In this document: in pieces, positions 23,801-35,800 of the stretch
Layout of the letters: each line of letters starts with the position of its first letter
Position numbering within the stretch: position 1 is the stretch's first letter
From: Argopecten irradians
Taxonomy: Eukaryota > Mollusca > Bivalvia > Pectinida > Pectinidae
Direction: 5' to 3'
DNA length: 64,000 nt
NCBI RefSeq assembly: GCF_041381155.1
Contig: NC_091134.1
Coordinates: 33,919,540-33,983,539, forward strand
Program-made: the position numbers and the translations under genes
The notes under the pieces: model-generated
Told to the model about the DNA's origin: nothing
Seen by the model: only the letters and a program-made list of their open reading frames with translations
The model's database searches: none

Positions 23801-26800
23801 TCACTTTCTCAACCATGGCCTCTTTACAATTTTTTCGCTATCTGGCCAATCATATCGCACTTGGTATTCTGTGTTGCTAGGGTCATAGGTCGCACGTCCG
23901 AGTGGTCGCTCGTGCAGGGTGAAGTCAGGGCTGGGATTGATATTGAAGGCGCTGGTTTTTATATTCATTGGAGGACAGTCATACTTGGTCATGTATTCTG
24001 TCTTGCCTGGGAAGGTTGTGTTGATGCCAGCCTGTTCCTGTACTGAAAGGGCTTGCATGCTGTGCGGGGATGCCATTTTTGGACGCTGTAGACCTGTAGA
24101 GCTTGCGTTGTATGCGTTCTGTGTCTTTAGTTCCTGGAGTTTCTGGCTGTATGGAGTTTGCTGGTCGAGATTGGAACTAGTATTAAATGGGTAAAGTGTG
24201 TCAATGGTCCTGTATCCTGTGAAGTAGAAAAAAATCTTGGTCAGTACAATGCTTGTTCATTATATAAATAGAAGGTCCACTAGACCTTTAATGAATTTTT
24301 CAGCATCATGATCATCAAGATGCCTTTAAAAACAGAAGACATTTTACATTGAATAACTTTGTGTATCCGATACTACTCTTTACTAACCCTTTTCCTTTGC
24401 ATATTTTCTCATCCAGTTTATACATATTTCAAATACACTGTCAGCTATATATATCACTTCTGAAAGCCAAACTTATTCTTTAAATCTTTTCCAAAAGCAT
24501 GTCATTATCAAACATATCTTTTCTAACTTGCTGACAAGTCTAATGTCATTACCACATTATAACTTGAAAATTATCTCCAATATATACGTGTACAAATTTA
24601 CATGTAAATCCATATTGCTTTTTATCTGAAGCAACATGCATCATATATATAGCTGCAAGCTATTATACATGTATCTTGATACATTATAATATACATTAAA
24701 ATATACAAGAGTTTTTTGAATCAATACCTGGGTATACAAATAGACTGTGTGAACTGTTAGACACTTTGAAATATCGGTTGTACTCAAGTAAGCTTATTAA
24801 AGGCACAATAACCCTCATACATAAGTAGGTTGGGTGAGAGTGTGTAATGTTTTACAATCGATTACAAACATTGAAACCCATACAGAAAATATACCAATAT
24901 TTCATGTATGAATAAAGCATATGAAAATATCAATATTTGGTATTACACGATAAAAATGTGAGCAAAAAGTGACAACCAAATCTTTAGAAAAATATGCAAT
25001 AGCAAAATCAACTACAAATATATCATGGTTATAAGAAATAAATTGAATTGAAATTATGCAATCTGTTAAAGTAAAATTTTTGATTTTGATAAGGCATATC
25101 AACTAAAAAGCTAGCATTGTTTTCTCAAAACATGTATGATGGTATATATACATGGAATAAAGAGGTAATTTAATTTGTCACACAGCCCTGTGTCCTTACA
25201 CAGGTAAAATGAAATAAGAATATTGCTTCTCAGGAAAAGCTGGAAGAAGATTCCGACCAAAACTCCATACAGTTTCCAAGTATAATCACCAAATACAAAA
25301 TTTCTTTATATCATACACCTGTCAGCGCTAAGTAATCATATTTCAATCAAATTATGATAACTAAACACTTGCCACATAATGTGTCGTCAATCCCAGGTAA
25401 CGTGGTCTGTTGTATGTAAATGAACGTTACGTCTGATCGTTGCCAACAAGAGAACCAATATATAAATGTGTATCAATGGTGGATTTACTTCATTGGGTTT
25501 CTATTGTTGCACCTATATATACCTGCATACAACACAATACATCACACCTGAGTAATTTAACACACAGGTAGATCAGTCTTGTTAAATGCTATACAAGTAT
25601 TAAATATTTTAGTAGTTTGCCTTACCTGTTTGTTATACTAGATCCAATGTTGGCTGAGCACAGGTGAGCTAAAATACAACCTGTTTAAACATTGGCTCAA
25701 CTGCCTAGTTGATTAAAAATGTGGAGAGTATTTAAAGGTATGGAAAAACGATTTGTTATGACGGTGGAACCATAAACTGCATTAATCAATAGATAATATT
25801 CAAAGACGTGTAAAAGCAGGCGGAGAACCTGGAGGTCTTATCCAGGTATACACTTTCCCTCAAAGCCTCTATTTACAAACCTGATTTATCAGCTTTCAAT
25901 TTTGACCCTTTGAATAGTCAGTATTCTAAAGTTCTTTGAAATTAAATATTTGCTGTTATTAAAGATGTTTTCATTAAGAAAAAATATTGAATGTTTTAAG
26001 TTCAAGGTACAAGAAGTTTAGTTTACAGGTTTTCAATTTCACAAAACCAAATGTGTTAGGTGCGTGGCCATTAATAAATTGACTCTATAGATAAAAGTAC
26101 ATCTTTTACATTTATAATTTTATTTTAAATATATGAAATATTCTTGGAATTAAAGAATATTCCATATATAAAAGTACATGTGTATGATTCTGATATATTT
26201 AAAATTCTACATATACGGATAAAAGTATTCAATGGATAAATTAAAGTATTCCTAGGATAAAATTTTCCTATGGATAAAAGAATTCTTTAAATTAAAGCAT
26301 TCTATAGACAAAAGTGTTTCTTTGATAAACATATTTCATGAATTTAACAAGAGATCTCAGAGGGATCTTGGCGCCCACCAAAGAATGATCTACATCTGAC
26401 AATGGAAAGATGGATCTATTCTCTGCTTTTCAAACTTTTACTTCATACTACATGTGAAATTTGAGAAAGATCCCTTCAGTACTTTCTGAGAAATAGCGGT
26501 AACAAACTTCAATTATCAAAATCCAAGATGGCGGCATGTCTACCATCTTGTCGACCGATCTGTCCCAAAATGCAATATGCACATCTAAGGTCCTAGGGGA
26601 ACCAAAATATGAAATTTGAGACAGATCTCTTCAGTACTTTCTGAGAAATAGCGGTAACAAACTTCAATTATCAATATCCAAGATGGTGGCCTGTCGGCCA
26701 TCTTGTTGACCTATCGGTCACAAAATACAATATGTACAACTAGACCCCTAGGGGAACCTGCACATGAAAATTGAGACATATCTCTTCAGTACTTTCTGCA

Positions 26801-29800
26801 AAATAGCGGTAATAAACTTCAATTATCAATATCCAAGATGGCGCCTTGTCGGCCATCTTGTTGACCGATCAGTCCCAAAATGCAATATGCACAACTAGAC
26901 CCCTAGGGAAACCTACATATGAAATTTGAGAAAGATCCCTTCAGTGCTTTTTGAGAAATAGCTGTAACAAACTTTAACTATCAAAATCCGAGATGGCTGC
27001 CTGGCGGCCATCTTGTTGACTGATCAGTCCCAAAATGCATTTTGCACAACAAGGGTCCTAGGGGAACCTACATATGAAATTTGAAAAAGATCCCTTCAGT
27101 GCTTTCTGAGAAATAGCTGTAACAAGAATTTTTAACAGAAGGATGGACAAAAGGACGTCCGGACGTACAGACAGATCACGGACCATGGACGAAAGGCGAT
27201 TTGAATAGCCCACCATATGATGATGGTGGGCTTAAAAAAAGTCATGGGTGAAATCGATGAAATATGATCATCATTTACCTAAAAAATGATTAAACAGTTA
27301 ACAAAATACAGATTTTTATTAAGTTTCCAAAAGAGCACGAACAGAAGACCAGGAACTTCAAAAGAGGAGGCTTTCTCCACTGACATTTATATGTCAGATC
27401 CAAATGATGTCATAACCTTGAATTAAACCGACAACAATGAAATCATGATCAAGGCTTATTAAAATGAACAAAAGAAATATGATACTAAAATTTAAAAGAA
27501 AAAAAACCTAATTTCATGACACTGGTGTCTTTTGTTCCCTTAATTATCTTCAAATAAAATCATGAAAGAATGTGATGCAATATGATGAAACATCTGTTAG
27601 GCACGGAAACGTAAAATGAAGTCGCCGTTAAGATAAGTTGTTTTGCAGTAGGTTAGATATAGTGCAAGCTATCAGAACATATCTTGATAGTTTTATCAGT
27701 TTCTGCATCCATATGGCCTCGGTTTTCAAAATTAATTCACTAGTATGTAATGGCTTTTGGTCTGATTAGTATATTCATTTTTCAAAGATGATTTCATGGT
27801 GTCAAATGATTTTGTTTAATTTCTGGTGACAGCAAGATATGTTGAATTCAATGCAATATGTATCCAAAGTTTTAATCTTCTTTTAGAATAGGACTGTATA
27901 TACTTAACTATGTAAACCTAATCAATATCTTGCATATATGCAGACTTTGAACTTTTCACATATGCATTTTAATCCCCTAGAAGAAATTAAGTGATTTATA
28001 CTTACTCAATATACCTACACCAAATAGAGGTCAGCTATACAGTTGATGTAATTTCTAAACTATAGTGATTAAATGGTATTGTATGTTTTCTACAGTGCTA
28101 ATACTGTGGTACTCAATTACAATATCATTTTTGATACCCATGGAACTTTATGCTTTAAAGATGGGAAAAGAAGAAAGACTTATTGTCATCAAAAGTATGT
28201 AATGTGTCGTAAAGGTATTACAATCATCTTTTGGTGATTATTTTCAAACAATACATATGGACATCAAGAAAATTTTAACAGCATTTCTTAAATGGAAACA
28301 CATGGACTTCATGACAACTTCTTCAGCGGTTTATTCAAAGAATTGCATATTGGACTTCATGACAATTTCTCAAACCTGATTTCTTCAATGGAAACACATG
28401 GACTTCATGAAAACTTCTTCATCCTTTCCTGGATTGACAAATTAACATGGACTTTATTGAGTTCTTCAGTTACTAATTCAAATCAAAGATGATTGGTCAG
28501 CTGGGTTTGATTGATTCAAGTATAATGTTCATTTGATTTATCAAAGCCTAAAATCCAAGGCTTCAAAGCTGCCATTGTCCCAATGACATTCATCATGTAT
28601 CTTGGAATAAAGTGTCATGGCTGGGATGAACTGAATAGAAGATGATTCCAAGTATTATGACTACCGTATAAGGGAAGGGACATAACTCCTACAAAAAGTT
28701 TCTACCAGGTATGTGTAAGGGTGCAGTATCCAACATTTTACAATTAAAATGACATAATTAACAATAAAACATCTATATAGGGTTTACCAGAGATACAGGG
28801 CTATCTATAACCAAATAGTCACAATACCTGTAAATCTAATTGAATTGATAATTCATAAACATGATGATTACAATATTTAACTGTGTGATACATGTAGCTA
28901 ATACCGTATTCGACCCAATAAGTGCCCATGTCCCTATAAGCGCCCCTCCCCCTTTTTGAGGCCTCAATTTCAATTGCTCAGGCATAAATAAGGACCAAAA
29001 CTACATAAAACGGTATAAATTTGCAATAATTTAGACTTATTGGCACCTTTTCATTTTTATCAATTTTTTAAGCGCCCTGGGCGCTTATTGGGTCGAATAC
29101 GGTAATAGCAACTGTATAAATATGATTGCATGGGTGACAACACCTTGAACAATTAATATTAATATTGCAAATCATGCCGCCCTAAAAATTCACTTTACAA
29201 GTTTTCACCTCAAAGTTATGATCTTATTCTTGTGATTTAATACAATTTGATACGTCATATAATGGATGCAGGCTTTTAGCCTCTATTTCCATATCAATAT
29301 TACATGAATTCAATGATACAATGATGCAATGATGATCAAAACACATATCATAATGTTTCAAACTTTCAAAACCATTAAATAAACGGTAGAACTACTATAT
29401 ATATGTTACATGTGACTCCTGTTCTGCTTTGTCAATGAATATCTGAAATATAATCATGTAGTACAACATGAACCTGGTATGTTTAATTACAAAAGCATCA
29501 ATGGTTCAATGTTCTGAATAGATCCAGATTCAGAGCCTGTATCACTAACTTGGTTATTTCAGTCAACATTTTCACCAAAACTCACAATTTTTATAATTTT
29601 GAAACCCCACTCCATAGGGATGCCATGAGTCAAATGTGATCAATATCTCTTACTTAGTTTCAGAGAAGTTTTTATATGTCCAATTGACCCCTTTTGATCC
29701 CACCCCAGCTCAACCCTTTGTACAATTGTGACGATATATGGATATATATATATATATCCATGGGCATTCCGACTGCATGTATAGTCCAAATCAATTTAGC

Positions 29801-32800
29801 AACCGTAGTTTTTGTGGCTGTACGAATGATTAGCAGTATCTGTGTATCGAAGTTAAACATCAAGCGTGGCCAGGGTGCATGACTCCATATTGGCTTGGGC
29901 CACAGGCTCATGCAGCATGTTACATTTGGTGGCAGATAATGGACCTGATATCCATTATAGTGCTCTCCAACAGCTGAGGAAGCAAATTGTTCCTGGGACT
30001 GGTTGATTACAAGAGGGGTTCTGCTCATGAGACAGTACCGCAATAGCAGGTAAAGTTGTGTGCTAAGGATGCCAGTATTGTTTGTCAACGAGAGGGTTAA
30101 TGTGACGATAGATAGATATAGGCATCATAATCACGTAGCCCATTAGCTAGCTGTTTGTGGCTGTACATAGATAAGCAACTATGACTGCAGCCTACTTTTG
30201 AATGGGTGTCAGCTCTGTTGGTTTGGGGTCCAGCCTCAACACATCATACAATTTTGAACCCTCATCCAATGGAGCAGTTGCCAAGTACTGACCACTGGTT
30301 GATGGTTTTTCTTTGGGTACTCCAACTTTCCTTTACCAACAAACTTCATCCTGGCCATTAAGGATGCTACCAGACATTTGGTTAAATTCCGACCAAGAAG
30401 AAGTTGTTGTCTGGCAGACAAATGACAGACGCCATGTGTGTCAGTATCACAGTACATAACCTTGGTCCTTTGGACCAGGTAAGCTAAAACTAAAGTAAGT
30501 CAAGTGCTTGTTTTTTGGGGTTTTCTTTCAAAGGTATTTTCTCAAGTAGGATTAAGTTTATGAAACTGATATGTCCAGTGGTATTCCCTGCCTCTTGTTT
30601 AAGTGGAGAAAGGAGAATCTAGATCTGTGTTGTCTTTTATTTACTGTAAATGTAAGACAGTACACATGGCATGAAATGTTTAATGTGTTCATTAAATCTA
30701 CTGATTTCTTTATTGCCAAAGAGTATTGGGCACCCTGGGACTCATCTTAGACACTTATAATTTTAGGTAGTAGATATGGGATGTAAAATGAATTCAGTAA
30801 CCTTTATCATCGAGTTTCCCTTTGGTATTTAACATTAGTTATTGTAGATAAAGTAAGTGCGTCTGGCTGTAATTTTGTATAATATTTTTCATCGTTTAAA
30901 TAATTAAACAAACATGTTTTACTGTATATGGTACCTTTTAAGTTTATTGAAAGGTTAGAGAAAGTCATTTACTATTTCACAGTATGCTCCAATGTTTGGT
31001 CAGATGACCAGTCACACATGCTTTTCTTGCCGAATGTTTTTGAAAAGAAATACATACTGACCTGAAAGCTGTCATTCTGCCTCTGAAGTTACTGCATTTT
31101 TTGTGAATCTTACCTCTGGTTGTGATCTTTGGTGCCGCTGTTCCTTGTGCGAAGTGGACACGAGAACCTAACGCTGCTGATTTAACACGGGGAGGCACCA
31201 TACTTGTAATTTGTCGTGGAGGGAAATAACCAGCTGAAAAAAAATGAATTTAAAACTTCAGTAAATTATCAATAAGAGATCCCAGAGGTATCTTGGCACC
31301 CACCTTAGAATGATCTATGTCTGACATTGGAAAAAGGGATCTTTTCCCTGCTTTTCAAACTTTTTCAAACATGCTACATATAAAATTTGTGACAGATCAC
31401 TTCAGTGCTTTCTGAGAAACAGCGGTAACAAACATCAACAATGAAATCCAAGATTGCTGCCGATTGGCCATCTAGTTGACCGATCAGTCCCAAAAGGCTC
31501 TATGCAAAACTAGAGCCCAAGGGGAACTTACATTTGGAATTTGAGAAGGATCCCTTCAGTAATTTCTGAGAAATAGTGGTAACAAACTTCAATCATCAAA
31601 ATCCAAGATGGCTGCCAGGCGGCCATCTTGTTGACTGATCAGTCACACAATGTAATATGCACAACTCCAACCTTAGGGAAACCTACATATGAAATTTGAG
31701 AAGGATCCCTTTGGTACTTTCTGAGAAATAGCAGTAACAAACTTCAACAAGTACTCATTGTAATGGACACCATTACATAGTCCCCCAAACACACCCCCAA
31801 TTGCAACAAATCAAGAATGCAGTTGCACAGTGTATATGAACATCTTGGGAGAATTTTGATGTACTTTTATATAGGAATTCAGGTTCTCCTAAAATGTACA
31901 TAACTACATAACTCGATGATCATGACCCAGGACCTGACCATGCCTTGTACCTGGGTATAGTGCGCACCCCAACTTTTCACTTAATAATTTATGAAAAAAA
32001 GTGTGCACTATACGCGCAAAAATACGGTAATACAAGGCTATTTTCAGAGGAATTGATTTGGCAGTAATCATGACTGTATGTCATCCCTTAAAATTTTAAG
32101 TTAAAACCCCCATTTACCAATTTTCAATGAATTGCTGACAAAAAATTGAAAACAGGAAGTTGGCCCAGCAACAATCTTTTAAAATTGTTATCATAATGAT
32201 CAGCATTCCTTAATACCCCTATGTACTAATTTTTATTGAAATCAGAGACCAAAATATAAAAACAGGAAGTTAGCCCAGCGGCCATCTAGGAATACCAAAA
32301 ATCTTTACGAATTTTTTTTTTATGTTTTCGCCATCCCTTAAAACCCCTGTAGACCAATTTTCATTGAGATCGGAGATCGAAACATGAAGAACAGGAAATG
32401 AGCCAGCGGCCATCTTGGAATAGCAAAATCTTTGCGAAAACGTTTGCATGTTGTTCGCCATCCCTAAATAATCCTATAGACCAATTTTCTTTGAGATCGG
32501 AGATCAAAACCTGAAAACAGGAAGTGGGCCAGAGGCCATCTTGGAATACCAAAACCTTTACAAAAAGTTTGCATGTTGTTCGCCATCCCTTAAAACCCCT
32601 ATAGACCAATTTTTATTGAGATAGAAGACCGAAACCTGGAAACAGGAAGTGGGCCAGCGGCCATCTTGGAATACTAAAAACTTTGCGAAAATGTTTGCAT
32701 GTTGTTCACCATCCCTTAAAACCTCTACAGACAAATTTTCTTTGAGATCGGAGACCGAAACCTGAAAACAGGAAGTGGGCCAGCAGCCATCTTGGAATAC

Positions 32801-35800
32801 CAAAAATCTTCACGGAAATGTTTTCATGATGTTCGCCATCCCTTAAAACCCCAATAGACCAATTTTCATTGAGATCGGAGACCGAAACCTGAAAACAGGA
32901 AATGGGCCCTGGCTTCCGGTTCCGGAAAAAAAGCCTTTATGCACCACGTACCCCACACCCTATAGAGTCTGTCTACCAAGTTTCGTGATAATCGGCCCAG
33001 TAGTTTCTGAGAAAAGCTGCGGAAACCCGCACGGCAGAAGAAAGTGGAAGAAATAAGAATAAAAATAATAATAATAAGAAACGGAGCAAAAACAATATGG
33101 ACATAACTAACAAAATCAGAGATGGCAGCCTGTCTGCCATCTTGTTCACCGATCATTCCCAAAATGCATTATGCACAACTAGGGCCTAAGGGGAACTTAC
33201 GTATGGAATTTAAGAGAGATCCCTTCAGTACTTTTTGATAAATAGCAGTAACAAACTTCAACAAGCAAAATTCAAGATGGCGGCCTGTCAGCCATCTTGT
33301 TCACTGATTGGTCCCAAATTGCAATATGCACAACTTGGAATCTAGGGGAACATGCACATGCAATTTGAGACAGATTCCTTCAGTACTTATTGAGAAATAG
33401 CGGTAACATACTTCAATTATCCGTTACATACTTGTATGTCTGAGAGTGAAATAAAATCTTAATCTGAATTATTAAAATTCAAGATGGCGGCCTGTCGGCC
33501 ATCTTGTTGACCGATCGGTCCCAAAATGCATTATGCAAAACTAAGGACCTAGTGAAACCTGCACATGCAATTTGAGACAGATCCCTTCAGTACTTTCTGA
33601 GAAATAGCCGTAACATACTTCAATTATCAAAATCCAAGATAGCAGCCTGTCGGCCATTCTGTTGACCTGATAGGTCCCAAAATGCAATATGCACAACTAG
33701 GGCCCTAGGGGAACCTACATATGCAATTTGAGACAGATCCCTTCTATTCAGTACTTTCTGAGAAATAGTGGTAACAAGAATTGTTAACAGACGGAAGGAC
33801 GGATGGACGAACGGACGGACGGACGGACCACGGACGAAAAGCGATTTGAATAATGGGCTATTAATATCATGTGAAAACAATCTTAAGTTCTATCTTGAAT
33901 TTAGGGCAATAGAATTGTAATTTGTTACCTACATGGAATGATCATCAACTGACACTGAAGGATCTAAACTTTTCTATTTTTCCTGAATGACTTTCTTTTT
34001 CCTTTTATCTCCATTGATATTCACTATACAACACATGGCATACAGGGGAGGCCATCCTAAATTACTTTCACTGTTAATAGGAAGTGCATTACGCTGCTCA
34101 ACAAACCATCAAAACCATTACACATTCATATCAGTACATATGGTATTTGATTGTTTAATCCAGGTGGTTAATAATTCCACATGTATCTTTGGATTTTGAT
34201 ACAAAATGGCAAAATGATGATTTGACCTTGTTGAAGATGTTAATGCAATCTTTACATCTCTTGCTCATTCACTCGGTACATTAAAAGGATGGATCTGAGT
34301 ATTTCATACATATTTTCAGTTTTGGACACCACTTCAGGCCGTATGTGGTTAGTTGTTATTTATCCCAGAATGGGAGTTTGCGTATTGGATCATAGATATG
34401 TACCTGTTCTGGGACGCAGAGAATCCATGTATCCCTGAGGTGCGCTTTGGTCCATCCAACTAGTGGACATTCGGAAAGGCTCTCTCGAGCCACGGGTTAG
34501 ATTATGTCTGTAGCCAGTGAAACGGTCGGTCACACCAACCTGATCACCAAACTGCTTAACACGGTCAGCTGCACTAGCTGTATATGGACCAAGTTCCTAA
34601 AAGAAATCACAAATTGCATAATGCATCAGAATGTACTGACATTAGACAAGTACAGAAAATGTCATACTACAATATTTCCTTATCCTTACCTAAACCATGA
34701 TATGTATGTTATTTTCTTGATGACATTTACCTTAGAAAATGACATACACATTAGGGTAACAAAACTAAAATCCACAGTGATGATTGAGCCACAGAATTTC
34801 AACACATGGAATAATTTGATTGGACACCATGAATGAAATTTCTGATATATGTTTCATGTGTTATATAGTTGTAACAGGGTGCAGGATTTACAATAAATTT
34901 AATACCTGCCTCTGCCAGGGATCGAACTCGGGACCTCTGGATTACTAGTCTGACGCTCAACCGATCGAGCTAAAGAGAAGTTCTCTCTAGCCGAGCGATA
35001 TATTGCGGCTAGTATTGACCAGGGTTACATACTCCCCCTCCAGGAATCAACTCGTCCTCGAGTTTCCAGGGGTCACAACGATTCCTTCGCAGGTATCGTG
35101 AAGTATCATTCCCGAGTCCCTACATGGGCGCCAATGTAACAGGGTGCAGGATTTACAATAAATTTAATACCTGCCTCTGCCAGGGATCGAACTCGGGACC
35201 TCTGGATTACTAGTCTGACGCTCAACCGATCGAGCTAAAGAGAAGTTCTCTCTAGCCGAGCGATATATTGCGGCTAGTATTGACCAGGGTTACATATAGT
35301 TGTGTCTATGCTAGTAAATCTGATCATCTGATCATTACACATCTATTACCTGCTGTAGTCCAAGAAGGTTTTCCATCGCCCAATGGTGATTTTGTCGAAT
35401 GTTATTTTCTTGGGCCATCTCTATTGACCGGTTTCCCATTACCGTTTTGTATTCATTTAAAAACCCGGCTATCTTAGTGAGTATGGCTCCAGCACCTGAA
35501 AAATACATAGCAGCAATTGATATCATTTGCAGAAATGGAAAAGTACTTCAAAAGATATTTTAAATGACATGTTCTTTTTTCTTTAGCGGAATTTAGTTTG
35601 TTGTTGTTGTTGATATTTTTTCACATTTTTTTTAATCTAACTTACATTTGTTGCTTGTTTTCTGTACTTTGCAGGATTAATATAATCTAATTATGATTCA
35701 TTGATTACATATTTGACAACAGCTATTGACTCCATAGATTCTGTCTCTCTCCCATGAGTCTCTCCCTCTAGTTATTTTCTAGAGAGATAGAGTGGAACAT

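Larger units (their letters stand above)
34864..35300 (-). mobile_element. TRIM: miniature LTR retrotransposon with tRNA-like sequence in each LTR
   Basis: Two directly repeated 160-bp sequences (34870-35029 and 35135-35294) that I read as identical. They start TGTAAC and end GTTACA and enclose only 105 bp. The element is flanked by a 6-bp target duplication TATAGT (34864-34869, 35295-35300). On minus, a primer-binding-like sequence TGGCGCCCATGTAGGGAC (35133-35116) lies one base from the upstream LTR, and a purine tract GGAGGGGGAG (35041-35032) lies just before the downstream LTR. There is no coding capacity, so it must depend on a helper. It sits in an intron of the unnamed gene, between exons 2 and 3 and in the same orientation as the gene. 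Confidence 0.9.

Noticed and set aside
23768..24194. Two plus frames of 91-92 codons
   Set aside because: They are shadows of the last exon of the unnamed minus-strand gene, which has better phase and splice support.
32270..33162. Minus frames with repeated FQDGRWPTSCFQVS
   Set aside because: Translation of the ~126-bp tandem repeat and of the adjoining element tail. No conserved domain.
34504..34836. 110-codon plus frame
   Set aside because: It is the antisense of exon 3 of the unnamed minus-strand gene for its first third, then intron.
34908..34980. A functional tRNA-Thr gene
   Set aside because: The A and B boxes and AGT loop are tRNA-like, but the anticodon and acceptor stems pair poorly and the sequence lies inside an LTR repeated twice. 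It is a tRNA-derived segment.
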